Positions 35,035 to 44,972 of a stretch of 64,000 nt of DNA are shown here, one piece after another. Both the position numbers and the translations under genes were made by a program. Positions within the stretch are counted from its first letter, which is position 1. Each line of letters begins with the position of its first letter. The notes beneath the pieces are model-generated. The model saw only the letters and a program-made list of their open reading frames with translations. It did not search any database and was not told the DNA's origin. This stretch comes from Bacteroidales bacterium UBA1176 (GTDB taxonomy: Bacteria; Bacteroidota; Bacteroidia; Bacteroidales; WCHB1-69), in contig DBYW01000011.1 of NCBI GenBank assembly GCA_002311645.1, positions 210 through 64,209 on the forward strand, read 5' to 3'.

Positions 35035-36834
35035 TTATTGTTTCACTACTTTCAGCGTGGATGTCTTCCCATTTTGGAAACGAACCTGCAACAGGTAAAG
35101 CCCTGGGGCGAAATCCGACAGATTGACGGAATGGGAAAGCCCCTCGCAGGGGATGGTCTTGAGCGTTCTGCCCGAGAGGTCCCGGATGGTGACGCTTTCC
35201 AACTGTGCCAGCCCGCTCTCAAGGGTGACGAGACCCTGCGTGGGGTTGGGAAATACCGTCACGGGCAGTGCTCCCGTGGGGCGCGGATCCTCCACCGACA
35301 CCCTGTTGTCCAAGACTATTGGGATGCGGTAAACGGTGTCAAGTTCGGGGACGGTTACCCGAAGCAGGGCTTTGTAGCTGCCGGAGAAATAGCCGTTGAT
35401 GTTGAAGTTGAGCGCAATGTCGCGGCTCTGATGGGCGTTGACAGAACCGTTGGGCGTGGCAACCTCCACCCAGCCGACGGGGTTGTGCTGCTCGTCTAAA
35501 AGCTCGGTGTTGAAGACAAGGTAGAAGTCTGACTCGTTGACGAAATGCAGTGTGCGATTGAAAACCGAGGAGCCGTCGTCATACAAGGAGACCCCGATGC
35601 TGTCGGGTGTGATGGCAAGCGACGGGTATCCCTCGTTGTAGTTGCTCAGGCAGATGTCGTCAATCCATACGCAGTCGCTGCCCGTACTCACAGAGTAGTC
35701 CTTGGTGTATTGCCACGTCAGGGTGTGCGTGCCCGGCTGTACGGCGAACGAGATTTCTGTCCAGTCGTTGGCGCCCGACCAACGCCCTTTTTGCACCCCG
35801 TCAATGAAGAAATAGAGCCAGTCGTAGTTGTTCTCGGTCGAGGTTCTGAAGGCGAACGAGACGTAATGGCTATGGTTGACGGTGATGGGCATATTCACCA
35901 CGCTGGTGTCGTTGTGGGAGATGGCGCCGCTGCGCAGACTGTACAGGCCGCTGTGTGCGTTCAGGGAGTCAATGCGCCAGTCTGTCCAGACGGAATCCCC
36001 GTACATCGTCGGCGGGTAGATGCCGTCGCTGAACTCCTCGCAATTGGCGACGCCCACGATGGGGACGATATAGCTGCCGATGGGGACCTGGCTGCCTTGC
36101 CGGGCCACCTGGATGCGTACATCGAAGGTGGTACCGTCCGCAAAAGGCGAACCGGCCTGGATGACGGCCTGGAAGGGGAACGTCTCGTCGCCCCAGAGGG
36201 AATCCTTGGTCATCGGGGCGGAGACCACCTGTATGCCGGGCTGGTCGCACTCCAACGAGAACACCAGGCCCTGCAGCTCGCGGTTGTCGTTGTTGTGGAG
36301 CGTGAAGAGCAGGGTGTCGGTCTCGCCGGCATTCACGAGGCTGTTGTGGTTGCCGTTGTCGCGGATCTCATAGCCCATCACCGAGAGCGAACAGGCCTGC
36401 ACCCGGTAGGAGCGGTAGGCAATGGCCGATTCGATGTCGTTGGTAATCAGGAAGGCGAAGGTGATGACGCGCCCGTCGGGGATGTCGGGGCTGATTTGGC
36501 AGCTGGCGCAGTTGTTGAGCGCGTATTGGTTGCCAGGGGCGATATAGTCGAAACTCTCCGTGCTGTCGTGAAAGGTGATGTAGGGGTCGATGGTGGTGAC
36601 GTGCAGCTCGCAGTTCTGGAACGGCATCGTGCCGTTGTTGCGCACCGTCACCGAGAACACGAGCTCGCCGCCCGCTTCCAGCGCGGGACTGGCACTGCCA
36701 TTGGCCGTGATGAGGACGAACTCCAGGTTCTCCGTGAAACGTCCTCCGAGTTGCGCCCAGGATGCCTCCGTGCAGAAGAGACACCCTGCCAGGAGGAAGA
36801 GGTATTGTAGTATGTGTTTTTTGAAGGAGAGCAT
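35035..36834 (-). CDS. T9SS cargo protein with conserved adhesive-type modules
   Basis: A 599-residue protein with a signal peptide (ending TEASWAQ). Its middle holds a jelly-roll-like module (SGLYSLRSGAISHNDTSVV, FAFRTSTENNYDWLYFFIDG, SDCVWIDDICL) also found in the second papain-like protease at 40978, and an NNGTMPFQNCELHV segment shared with both proteases. The C-terminus is a T9SS sorting domain (VFPNPTQGLVTLES ... RDLSGRTLK ... FAPGLYLLQVRFQNGKTSTLKVVKQ). It looks like the C-terminal half of the neighbouring proteases without the catalytic domain. Confidence 0.8.
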   Translation of the reverse strand: MLSFKKHILQYLFLLAGCLFCTEASWAQLGGRFTENLEFVLITANGSASPALEAGGELVFSVTVRNNGTMPFQNCELHVTTIDPYITFHDSTESFDYIAPGNQYALNNCASCQISPDIPDGRVITFAFLITNDIESAIAYRSYRVQACSLSVMGYEIRDNGNHNSLVNAGETDTLLFTLHNNDNRELQGLVFSLECDQPGIQVVSAPMTKDSLWGDETFPFQAVIQAGSPFADGTTFDVRIQVARQGSQVPIGSYIVPIVGVANCEEFSDGIYPPTMYGDSVWTDWRIDSLNAHSGLYSLRSGAISHNDTSVVNMPITVNHSHYVSFAFRTSTENNYDWLYFFIDGVQKGRWSGANDWTEISFAVQPGTHTLTWQYTKDYSVSTGSDCVWIDDICLSNYNEGYPSLAITPDSIGVSLYDDGSSVFNRTLHFVNESDFYLVFNTELLDEQHNPVGWVEVATPNGSVNAHQSRDIALNFNINGYFSGSYKALLRVTVPELDTVYRIPIVLDNRVSVEDPRPTGALPVTVFPNPTQGLVTLESGLAQLESVTIRDLSGRTLKTIPCEGLSHSVNLSDFAPGLYLLQVRFQNGKTSTLKVVKQ

Positions 36835-36848
36835 TGCGATAAAGAAAC

Positions 36849-36896
36849 TAAGAAATTAAGAAATTAAGAAATTAAGAAATTAAGAAGTTAAGAGGT
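36849..36896. repeat. Six-unit 8-bp tandem repeat (TAAGAAAT)
   Basis: Four perfect TAAGAAAT units are followed by TAAGAAGT and TAAGAGGT. It lies upstream of the 35035-36834 gene, starting 15 nt beyond its start codon on the promoter side, so copy-number change could alter its expression. Confidence 0.9.
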
Positions 36897-36918
36897 TGAT
36901 TATTAATAGTTTAATATT

Positions 36919-39900
36919 TTAATATTTTAATGATTTAATAACTTTAGTCGTGATGGCGTTTCCGCCTTCCATCCCGATTTTCAGCAGGTAGATGCCGGAG
37001 GGCAATCTTGACAAATCGATGTTAGTCTGGTAGTCGTTCACCGGAACAGTCGCCACCGTGCGGCCGTAAAGATCCGTGACGGTCACTCTCTCGATAAGGG
37101 CGTTTTCGTGTTGTACAAAAATTCTGCCGCTCGTGGGGTTGGGATAGACTTTCAACTCGCGGGACTGTTCCACGGTCGGGATGCCCACACTGCTGACGTG
37201 CATCGTGACGGGGACCAGCTGCTCGCCGCCCGTGTGGCGGATGCGCAGCGTGGCGTGGTGGTCCTCTTCCGCACAGCCGTAACTGTTGAAGTAAAGGACG
37301 ACCTGCCGTTGTCCGTTCGCGTCAATGAAGTCGTTGCCCGGCGCACAGGTAACCCAGGTCGGTGTTTGCCCGTCATCGTCTTCCATCACATTGTTGAACA
37401 ATACAATGCCGTCGAAGGGACTCTCCAAGGTGACGAGTGCGCTGTCGGTCGTGCTGGTGTGTACCCCTAACGAGACCTCGATGCTGTCAGGCTGGATGTC
37501 CAAGTCAAAATCTGCGTCGTTGAATTCCGTGAGGCAGACGTTGTCAATCCAAACTCTGTGATTGACTTCGTTTACAATGCCAAAATTACCTTTCACGACA
37601 TTCCAGGTGATGGTGTGGTCACCTGCGGGGATGGTGAATTGTACTTTAATGCTGTCACCCCAAGATGAGCGTGTCCAAGTGCTTTGCAGTATGTCGTCAA
37701 TGTATATATAGCAATAATCGTTGTTGATAAATAATGTTTTCCAGAGATAGAAAGACAACTGTGCGCTTTGTAAGATGTGTACGTCCATCTGGAGTGTTGC
37801 GGTGTCGAAATCGTTGAGCGGACCACTGCATAGGCGAGTTGAACAGTGGTGGACATAGGTGGCATAGTAGTCGATGCTGTCGAGGATCCAATTCGAATGG
37901 ATGCCGTCGCCGTGGAATGGCGCAGATATCAAGCCGTTCTCAAAATCAAAGCAGAACTTTTCGCTTGTGAGGGTGATGGTCTTGGTTTCCAGAAACATCC
38001 CTTTGACGTAAATATCCAAATGTACATTGAAGGTGGTGCCGTCCACGAAGGCGGAGGACAGGTCAAGTAGGGATGAGATAGAGAAGGGAAGATAGGTAAT
38101 GGTGTCGAAATGCCAATGGGATGCGGATAGGTTCACATCTGTCTGCGGGGTGTGCAGATAGATGTCCACGTCATATATGGGCGCCTTGTTGTTCTGCAAC
38201 GTGAACACAAGGGTGTCGGTCTCATCCGGATGAGGGATGATGTCGTTGGCGGACAGGAAAGCGTGCTGTAGCAGTGAGATGTCGTAACGGTGAGCTGTGT
38301 AGGTTCGGGAAATGTTTGCCGATGAGATGTGGTTGTTGAGATGGACGGAGAAGGGAATCGGATAGTTGTCGGGTATGTTGCGATGCACGATGCAGGCGGC
38401 GCAGTGACTGAAGACACGGGGCTCGTTGGGCAGAATATCCCCAAGGGTTTCTGTGCTGTCGAGGAATGTCACAAAGGGGTCGTCGCTGCGGACAAGGATG
38501 GTGCTGTTGTGGTACGGTATGGTGTCGGCATTGAGCAGGGATATGTCGAAGAACAGCGTGTCGCCGGCATAAATGTAGGGGTCGGACTTGTCGTTCACGA
38601 TGATGTCGGAGACCAGCACGCGGGAGACGGCACGAGAGGAGAGACGTATGTCCTGGGTGGCCTGTACGTTGTTGTTGTCGTAGCAGGTGACGGCGAAGGT
38701 GGTGTCTTCGAAAGTGTAGTCAACTGTTCCCGACAGGATGCCATCTGAAGAAAGGGTGAGCCCCTCGGGCAGGGTAGAGGGGGTGAAACGATAGCTGCGA
38801 TGGTTGATGTCGGAGGCAAAATGCCCGGACGCAGAGGTGTGTTGGATGAGTTGGTTGTCGCCCCGCACCAACGCCGACCAGAAACTGTTGCCCATAAAGT
38901 TCATTGAACCGTAAAGGAATTCTATGCTCCCCGTTGAGTGTAAACGGACAGCGAAGTTGACCGTTTGGACGTTGCCGTTGATGTTGGCGTGGAATACCAA
39001 AGTGAGATTGTCGCTCGCGACAATCTTGCGTACCGAGCAATTCGTCAGATCCGACTTGAATGGGCAGATGGAACGAATGGCCATATCCTGCATAGTCGTG
39101 GCTTGTGAATTGATGGTGGACAGGAAAGGCCAGTCGCCGGACTGGTGGTGGAAGGCGATGTAGCCGTCGGCATAGACCACGATTTTGTCATATTCATCAC
39201 CGTAGTATGTGAAGGTGAATGGCAGTTCAACAATGGCATAGCCGTTGTTTACGTTTGAAAGCGGAACATCTTGACCCGATTCCGTCGGGAATGGGACATT
39301 GGTTTCTTCAATCTTGTATCTCCTGTTCAATTCCCAGTGGTAAGGAGGTTTTCCCCCTGTGGCGTGGAGTGTCTGTTGGTAGTTGGAGTCCACTTCCATA
39401 TCGGGGAGCAGTGTGTTTTGGATGACGGGTTTGGAGAAATTGATGGCACGCACCACCGACAGCCAAAGGGTGTCTCCCGGCATAAGGGCAACGTGGGTGG
39501 ATGGACAAGCTTGTTCAACAGGCGTCCCGGAGGTGTAGTCCATCAGACTGAAATTTTGCACGACACCTTCGCTGGTATGGTACATATCGGAAAAGGAGGA
39601 GGCGATCAGGAAGAACTTGCAGGGCTGTCCGGGCTCCACAAAGTTGAGCAAGGGGCTGACATCAAGTCCCAGTTCAAGGGTCTTGTTGGATTCTGTGGAA
39701 TTTCCCCCTTGCATATATTGGCAGCCTCCTTGTCGGTTGAAAACGTTGAATTCCAATGTGTTTGTGGGACGTGTGGCGTTGGTGTCGTTGGCTATTCCCG
39801 CTGTGAGTTTGAGCATCTCGCGGCAAGGATGGGTGATGGTGGCCTTGAAGGTGATCTGAGGGAAAACTTCGTCTCTGACTTGCACCACATAGACACACTT

Positions 39901-40917
39901 GTTCCAGATGCCGCCCTCTGCGGGCAGGGAGGCCAACCTGGAATAGGGCAAGTAACAGTAACCGTTGTCACCAAAGCTCTCCCCGTAGGTGTTGCAGATG
40001 ATGACGGCGCCGATTTCCCAGTCACGAAGGTCCACAATGCCATCCCCCGTGATATCTATGTTGTTGGTGTACTGGCCGTCATTGTTGTAATCCCAGCGGA
40101 CATCGTCGTTGTATCCGACAATGGTCATAGAATGGTTTACGGTTGAACCGAAATAACTCATTATGTGCTTTCCGGCGTCGGGGTTGCCTTGCGGGATAAC
40201 AGACAGGAAGTTGTTGCCGCGGTAGGTGCAGTAGAAATTGGCCAACCCGCCGCTGCTTTCCCCGGCCAGATGGTCGTTCAGCCAATGCTTGAGCGTCAAC
40301 AGACCCTCCTCGTCGTCAATGGGGATGGCATACATCTCTGAAATGCGGTTCTTCATTGCGCTGTGATAGGTCTCATAGCCGCTGACCCAACGTCCTGCCC
40401 CTCCAGTACTGTACCATCCGCCCCATTCCGTCACATTGGGTGTGCCCGCCGTACGGATGACCTCCCAAGAATCCAGGAAACTTACACCTTCGTTGGTTCC
40501 TTTGTTGCAGAAGTTCCAGGCGAAATGGGAAGGGTATGCGTAGTTGTGTCCTCCGATGGCATACGGATCTCCACGTTTGCGCATAAGCTCATAACTCAAG
40601 GTGTAGCAAATGGTGCTGGCTTGCCCGCACTCCAGTGCACTTTGATAGAAGACGGGAATCATCCACGGTTGTAGGCTGTTGTTCACTGAAGAGGGTAATG
40701 GTATGTTTCGTTCTGCTTCCGACAATTTTAGCTGTGATATATTGGAAAATGCCGGGTTGTTGAGCTCCAAGACGGGCATTTGGGCATACAGACTGTCCAA
40801 ATGTGCTGCCTGTGCGGACATCGCTTCGTGCTCGGGCACATCTTGCGCACGAAGTCCTCCAATATGGGTCGCCCATATCAAGAACAGGATTGCCGGTATC
40901 AGAATGCACTTTTTCAT
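36919..40917 (-). CDS. Papain-like secreted protease with T9SS sorting domain (copy 1)
   Basis: A 1332-residue protein with a signal peptide (about residues 1-24). The papain-like domain spans about residues 70-350: PVFYQSALECGQASTIC gives the nucleophile (Cys97 likely, Cys104 possible), NHSMTIVGYND gives His262, and ICNTYGESFGDNGYCYLPY gives Asn309. Two DxNxDG-type calcium-loop sequences (276-301) lie between His and Asn. Later regions hold Ig-like segments (GGKPPYHWELN), repeated NNGxxPFxN-type modules and a C-terminal sorting domain (KVYPNPTSGRIFVQ ... TDLYGRTVA ... LPSGIYLLKI). It is a tandem paralogue of the next gene, 60 nt away. The catalytic assignment is by motif and spacing and has no search behind it. 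Confidence 0.78.
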   Translation of the reverse strand: MKKCILIPAILFLIWATHIGGLRAQDVPEHEAMSAQAAHLDSLYAQMPVLELNNPAFSNISQLKLSEAERNIPLPSSVNNSLQPWMIPVFYQSALECGQASTICYTLSYELMRKRGDPYAIGGHNYAYPSHFAWNFCNKGTNEGVSFLDSWEVIRTAGTPNVTEWGGWYSTGGAGRWVSGYETYHSAMKNRISEMYAIPIDDEEGLLTLKHWLNDHLAGESSGGLANFYCTYRGNNFLSVIPQGNPDAGKHIMSYFGSTVNHSMTIVGYNDDVRWDYNNDGQYTNNIDITGDGIVDLRDWEIGAVIICNTYGESFGDNGYCYLPYSRLASLPAEGGIWNKCVYVVQVRDEVFPQITFKATITHPCREMLKLTAGIANDTNATRPTNTLEFNVFNRQGGCQYMQGGNSTESNKTLELGLDVSPLLNFVEPGQPCKFFLIASSFSDMYHTSEGVVQNFSLMDYTSGTPVEQACPSTHVALMPGDTLWLSVVRAINFSKPVIQNTLLPDMEVDSNYQQTLHATGGKPPYHWELNRRYKIEETNVPFPTESGQDVPLSNVNNGYAIVELPFTFTYYGDEYDKIVVYADGYIAFHHQSGDWPFLSTINSQATTMQDMAIRSICPFKSDLTNCSVRKIVASDNLTLVFHANINGNVQTVNFAVRLHSTGSIEFLYGSMNFMGNSFWSALVRGDNQLIQHTSASGHFASDINHRSYRFTPSTLPEGLTLSSDGILSGTVDYTFEDTTFAVTCYDNNNVQATQDIRLSSRAVSRVLVSDIIVNDKSDPYIYAGDTLFFDISLLNADTIPYHNSTILVRSDDPFVTFLDSTETLGDILPNEPRVFSHCAACIVHRNIPDNYPIPFSVHLNNHISSANISRTYTAHRYDISLLQHAFLSANDIIPHPDETDTLVFTLQNNKAPIYDVDIYLHTPQTDVNLSASHWHFDTITYLPFSISSLLDLSSAFVDGTTFNVHLDIYVKGMFLETKTITLTSEKFCFDFENGLISAPFHGDGIHSNWILDSIDYYATYVHHCSTRLCSGPLNDFDTATLQMDVHILQSAQLSFYLWKTLFINNDYCYIYIDDILQSTWTRSSWGDSIKVQFTIPAGDHTITWNVVKGNFGIVNEVNHRVWIDNVCLTEFNDADFDLDIQPDSIEVSLGVHTSTTDSALVTLESPFDGIVLFNNVMEDDDGQTPTWVTCAPGNDFIDANGQRQVVLYFNSYGCAEEDHHATLRIRHTGGEQLVPVTMHVSSVGIPTVEQSRELKVYPNPTSGRIFVQHENALIERVTVTDLYGRTVATVPVNDYQTNIDLSRLPSGIYLLKIGMEGGNAITTKVIKSLKY

Positions 40918-40977
40918 AAGGAATGGAAATTAGGGGTTACTTCCAAAAGATGCATTTTTTTGCGTTTTGTTACATCT

Positions 40978-43900
40978 TTACTCTTTTATGATTTTGTGCA
41001 TTATGTGGTTGCCGTCCACCTGTTCTATGCGTAGCAGATATAGTCCATTGGGCAGCGAGGATAGATCTAAAGTGCCTGTATAGTCGTTTACAGGAATAAT
41101 TGCCACCGTGCGGCCGTAAAGGTCCGTAACAATCACTCTCTCGATAAGGGCGCTTTCGTTTTGTACAAAAACTCTGCCGTTTGTGGGGTTGGGATAGACT
41201 CTGACGTTGGCGGGGAATTCCACGGTCGGGATGCCCACGCTGCTGACGTGCATCGTGACAGTGACCAGCTGCTCGCCGCCCGTGTGGCGGATGCGCAGCG
41301 TGGCGTGATGGTCATTCTCCGCGCAGCCGTAGCTGTTGAAGTAAAGGACGATCTGCCGTTGCCCGTTGGCGTCAATGTAGTCGTTGCCCGGTGCACAGGT
41401 GACCCAGATCGGCGTGTGCCCGTCTTCATCTTCCAACACATTGTTGAACAAGACGATGCCGCCGAAGGGACTCTCCAAGGTGACGAGCGCGCTGTCGTTT
41501 ATATGAGCGGAAACGCCCATCGTGATCTCCACGGTTTCGGGATGAACGTCCAGCTCAAGGGTTGGGTCGTCGAACTCCGCAAAACAGATGTCGTCAATCC
41601 ACACACAGTCGCTATTGCTGTTGGTGCTGTAGTCCTTGATGTATTTCCAGGAGGCGACGTGCTCTCCCGGGGCCACGGGATAGTGCACTTGGGTCCACGC
41701 GTGTTCACCTGCCCAGCGCCCCTGCTGCACACCGTCAATGTAGAAGTAGAGCCAGTCGTACTTGTTCTCCGTCGAGGTGCGGAAGGCGAACATCAGATGC
41801 TCGCCCTGCACAGAGTTGAAGGCGATTTGCACAGCGCTGGTGTCGTTGTGACTGATGGCGCCGCTGCGAAGACTGCCTATGCCCGAGTGCGCCTCCGTGA
41901 GGTCGATGACCCAGTCGGCCTGCGAGTTGCCGCCAGTGAACTGTGCCGGCACGTTTCCGTCCTCAAAGTCAAAGCAGACGGTTTCGCCGAGAATGGTGAC
42001 GGTCTTGGTGTCCACCAACACGCCATGGACGTAGATGTCCACGTAGACGTTGAAAGTGGTGCCGGGCACGTAGTTCGGAGTCACGTAGAGGATGGCCGGC
42101 AGTTCAAACGTCGCTTCTGCAGCGATGGCGTCGAAGTGCCTCGTCGCGACGGGAACCTCCACCTCTGGAAGAGAAGAGTGCAGGCGCAACTCCACGTCTT
42201 GGATCTCGCCCTTATTGTTGCGCAATGTTACCAAGAGCGTGTCCAACTCGATGGGATGCAGCATGCCGGTGTTGTTGTCGTGGTTGAGGATGGCGTAGTG
42301 CAGAAGGGAGAAATCGTAGCTGTGGACGGCAAAAGCGCGCGTGGTGGTGACGGCGGCGATGTCGTTGGCGATCTCGATGGAGAAGGGAATTTCATGCCCG
42401 TCGGGAACGCCTCTTCGCACGACACACGTGACGCAGTTGTTGAGTGTGTACTCGTTGCTGGAACCGATATAGCCGAAATATTCGGTGCTGTCGATGAACG
42501 AGACGAATGGGTCTGTGCTGCGTATATGCAGGACGCCATTGGGATAGGCCATAGTGTCGGTGTTGAGGACGGAAATGGAGAACCGAATCGTGTCGCCCAC
42601 AAAGAGATTGGGATTGTCGCTGCCGTTGATTTTGAGGTCTGACATCAGAAGACGCGAGGTGTAGAGGCTGGAGATGTGAAATCGTTGGGTTGTCCCCACG
42701 TCGTTGTTGTCATAGCAGGTGAGCGAGAAGGTGGCGTCCTCGAATGCGCGTTCGGACTTGCCTGACAGGGTGCCGGAGGCGGAGAGTGTCAGGCAGTCGG
42801 GGAGGATGCTGGGCGTCATCGAGAAGCTGCGGTGCGCAATGTTGGCGGCAACCTGTCTTGAAACAGGCGTGTGCTGGATCACCTGCTGGTCGCCACGCAA
42901 GAGCGCTGACCAGAAATTGCTCCCGGAGAAAGTCATATCCCCATATTGGAACTCAATGACACCCGAAGCGTGCAATGTGACGGCAAAGTTCACTGACGAG
43001 GATGTCTGTCCCGATATCTTGGCAGAGAACACCAAGGTGAGCATGTCGTTGCCTGCAATCTTGCGGACACTGCAGTTGGTCAGGTCGGCCTTGAAGGGGC
43101 AGATGGAGCGGATGGACATGGTCTGCATATCCGAATGTTGCAGGAAGGGCCAGTTGGCGGGCTGGTGGTGGAAGGCGATGTAGCCGTCGGCGTAGACGAC
43201 AATTTGGTCGTATTCGTCGCCATAGTAGGGGAACTCGAAAGGCAGGTTGACGATGGCGTAGCCGGTGCCGGTGTTGGAGAGGCTCACAGCTTGTCCCGAT
43301 TCGGTGGGGTAGGATGAGTTGGTTTCCGAGATTTCGAACTGCCGGCTCACCTCCCAGCGGTAAGGGGGCTTGCCGCCGGTCGCGGTCAGCGTCTTGCTGT
43401 AGGGCACAAAGGCCTCCATATCCGGCAGCACCGTGTCCTGGATCTCGGGTTTCGTGAAGTGGATGGCACGCACCACCGACAAGGTGGTCGTCGTGTTGTT
43501 GGCGATGGGCACGTTGCCGTTGGGACACACCTGCTCATCCTCCACGCCCGAGGTGTAGTCCATCAAACTGAATCCTATAATCTGTCCGTCGCTCGCATTG
43601 TCAGGGTCGTCCTCAATTACGTTGAAGAAGAACTTGCAGGGTGCGTCCGGAGTGGCGTAGTTGAGCAGCGGACTCACGTCAAGTCCCAGTTCGATATCCT
43701 TGTTTGACTCGTCGGTGTTGTCGCCCAACATATAGAGGTCGCCGCCCTGGAAGTTGAAGACGCGGAACTCAAGGGTGTGTTCGGGCTGGGTGGCGTTGAC
43801 GTTGTTGGCGATGCCGGCGGTGAGCTTGATCTTGCCGCGCGACGAGTGGCGAATCATTGCCTTGTAGGTGATTTGCGGGAAGACCTCGTCCTTCACCTGC

Positions 43901-44901
43901 ACCACATAGACGCACTTGTTCCAGATGCCGCCCTCTGCGGGCAGCGACGCTAACTTGCAGTAGGGCAGGTAGCAGTAGCCGTTGTCGCCAAAAGCATCGC
44001 CGAAGGTGTTGCAGAAGATGACGGCGCCGATCTCCCAGTCCTTCATGTTCACCACGCCGTCGCCGTTGATGTCAATGTCGTTGGTATATTGCCCGTCGCC
44101 GTTGTAGTCCCAGCAGACGGCGTCGTTGTAGCCGACGATGGTCTGCGAGTGGTTGACGGTGGTGGTGAGGTTGACCACGATGTGCTTACCCGCCTCGGGC
44201 GCACCGGGAGGAATCACTGAAAGACCGGAGTTGCCGTAGTAGGTGCAGTAGTAGTTGGCCAGACCGCCGGAGCTCTCGCCCGCCAGGTGGTCGTAGAGCC
44301 AGTGCTTGAGCGTCAGCAGTCCCTCTTCGTCGTCCACGGGGATGGCGTACATCTCCGAGATGCGGTTCTTCATCGCGCTGTGGTAGGTCTCGTACCCGCT
44401 GATCCAGCGGCTGGCGCCCCCCGTACTGAACCATCCGCCCCATTCGTTGACATTGGGCGTGCCGGCGGTACGGATTACCTCCCACGTCTCCATAAAGGCT
44501 ACCCCGCGACTGCTACCACCGTTGCAGAAGTTCCAGGCGAAGTGCGAGGGGTAGTTGTAGATCATTCCCCATAAAGGGCTCACGTTGCGCCGCCGTGCCA
44601 ACTCATACGCGAAATTATAGCAGATGCTGCTGGCCTGGCCGCACTCCAATGCCGCCTGGTAGAATATCGCGGGCATCCACATCCGCTCTGAGTTGTTTAC
44701 GTAGGAGGGCAGCGGGATGTTGCGCTCGTCTTGCGACAATTTCAGCCTCGGAACGTTGCTGAACGCGGCCGCATCCAATGCCTCCATGGGGGGCATAGAC
44801 GCATACAGGCTGTCGATGTCGTATGCTGTCTGGCCAGGCTGCGCGCCGGCAAGGGTCGCCAACAAGGCCAATATGATCAATAGAGCAGACCTCTTTCTCA
44901 T
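40978..44901 (-). CDS. Papain-like secreted protease with T9SS sorting domain (copy 2)
   Basis: A 1307-residue paralogue of the previous gene. The start at 44901 (MRKRSALLIILALLATLAGAQ) gives a clear signal peptide and lies 27 nt downstream of a -7 box; an upstream ATG at 45078 would run through the promoter. Cys87 in YQAALECGQASSIC, His251 in VNHSQTIVGYND and Asn298 in IFCNTFGDAFGDNGYC form the likely active site. The calcium-loop insert WDYNGDGQYTNDIDINGDG continues into VVNMKDWE and is closer to a dockerin-type consensus than in copy 1. It contains the SLRSGAISHNDTS / RTSTENKYDWLYFYIDG module shared with the 35035 gene. The C-terminal sorting domain ends in HKIIKE. Confidence 0.78.
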   Translation of the reverse strand: MRKRSALLIILALLATLAGAQPGQTAYDIDSLYASMPPMEALDAAAFSNVPRLKLSQDERNIPLPSYVNNSERMWMPAIFYQAALECGQASSICYNFAYELARRRNVSPLWGMIYNYPSHFAWNFCNGGSSRGVAFMETWEVIRTAGTPNVNEWGGWFSTGGASRWISGYETYHSAMKNRISEMYAIPVDDEEGLLTLKHWLYDHLAGESSGGLANYYCTYYGNSGLSVIPPGAPEAGKHIVVNLTTTVNHSQTIVGYNDAVCWDYNGDGQYTNDIDINGDGVVNMKDWEIGAVIFCNTFGDAFGDNGYCYLPYCKLASLPAEGGIWNKCVYVVQVKDEVFPQITYKAMIRHSSRGKIKLTAGIANNVNATQPEHTLEFRVFNFQGGDLYMLGDNTDESNKDIELGLDVSPLLNYATPDAPCKFFFNVIEDDPDNASDGQIIGFSLMDYTSGVEDEQVCPNGNVPIANNTTTTLSVVRAIHFTKPEIQDTVLPDMEAFVPYSKTLTATGGKPPYRWEVSRQFEISETNSSYPTESGQAVSLSNTGTGYAIVNLPFEFPYYGDEYDQIVVYADGYIAFHHQPANWPFLQHSDMQTMSIRSICPFKADLTNCSVRKIAGNDMLTLVFSAKISGQTSSSVNFAVTLHASGVIEFQYGDMTFSGSNFWSALLRGDQQVIQHTPVSRQVAANIAHRSFSMTPSILPDCLTLSASGTLSGKSERAFEDATFSLTCYDNNDVGTTQRFHISSLYTSRLLMSDLKINGSDNPNLFVGDTIRFSISVLNTDTMAYPNGVLHIRSTDPFVSFIDSTEYFGYIGSSNEYTLNNCVTCVVRRGVPDGHEIPFSIEIANDIAAVTTTRAFAVHSYDFSLLHYAILNHDNNTGMLHPIELDTLLVTLRNNKGEIQDVELRLHSSLPEVEVPVATRHFDAIAAEATFELPAILYVTPNYVPGTTFNVYVDIYVHGVLVDTKTVTILGETVCFDFEDGNVPAQFTGGNSQADWVIDLTEAHSGIGSLRSGAISHNDTSAVQIAFNSVQGEHLMFAFRTSTENKYDWLYFYIDGVQQGRWAGEHAWTQVHYPVAPGEHVASWKYIKDYSTNSNSDCVWIDDICFAEFDDPTLELDVHPETVEITMGVSAHINDSALVTLESPFGGIVLFNNVLEDEDGHTPIWVTCAPGNDYIDANGQRQIVLYFNSYGCAENDHHATLRIRHTGGEQLVTVTMHVSSVGIPTVEFPANVRVYPNPTNGRVFVQNESALIERVIVTDLYGRTVAIIPVNDYTGTLDLSSLPNGLYLLRIEQVDGNHIMHKIIKE

Positions 44902-44927
44902 ATTTTTATACTTTACGAAACAAAGCC

Positions 44928-44972
44928 GCAAATGTACATAAATTTTAAATATGCACTGACATGATGTAATTG
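44928..44972 (-). promoter_or_regulatory. Promoter segment of protease copy 2, repeated at 49945-49989
   Basis: The minus-strand -7 box TACATTTG is at 44936-44929. The whole 45-nt segment recurs at 49945-49989 with only three differences by eye, again just upstream of a leftward gene, so it is either a shared regulatory cassette or a mobile promoter-bearing repeat. Confidence 0.7.
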
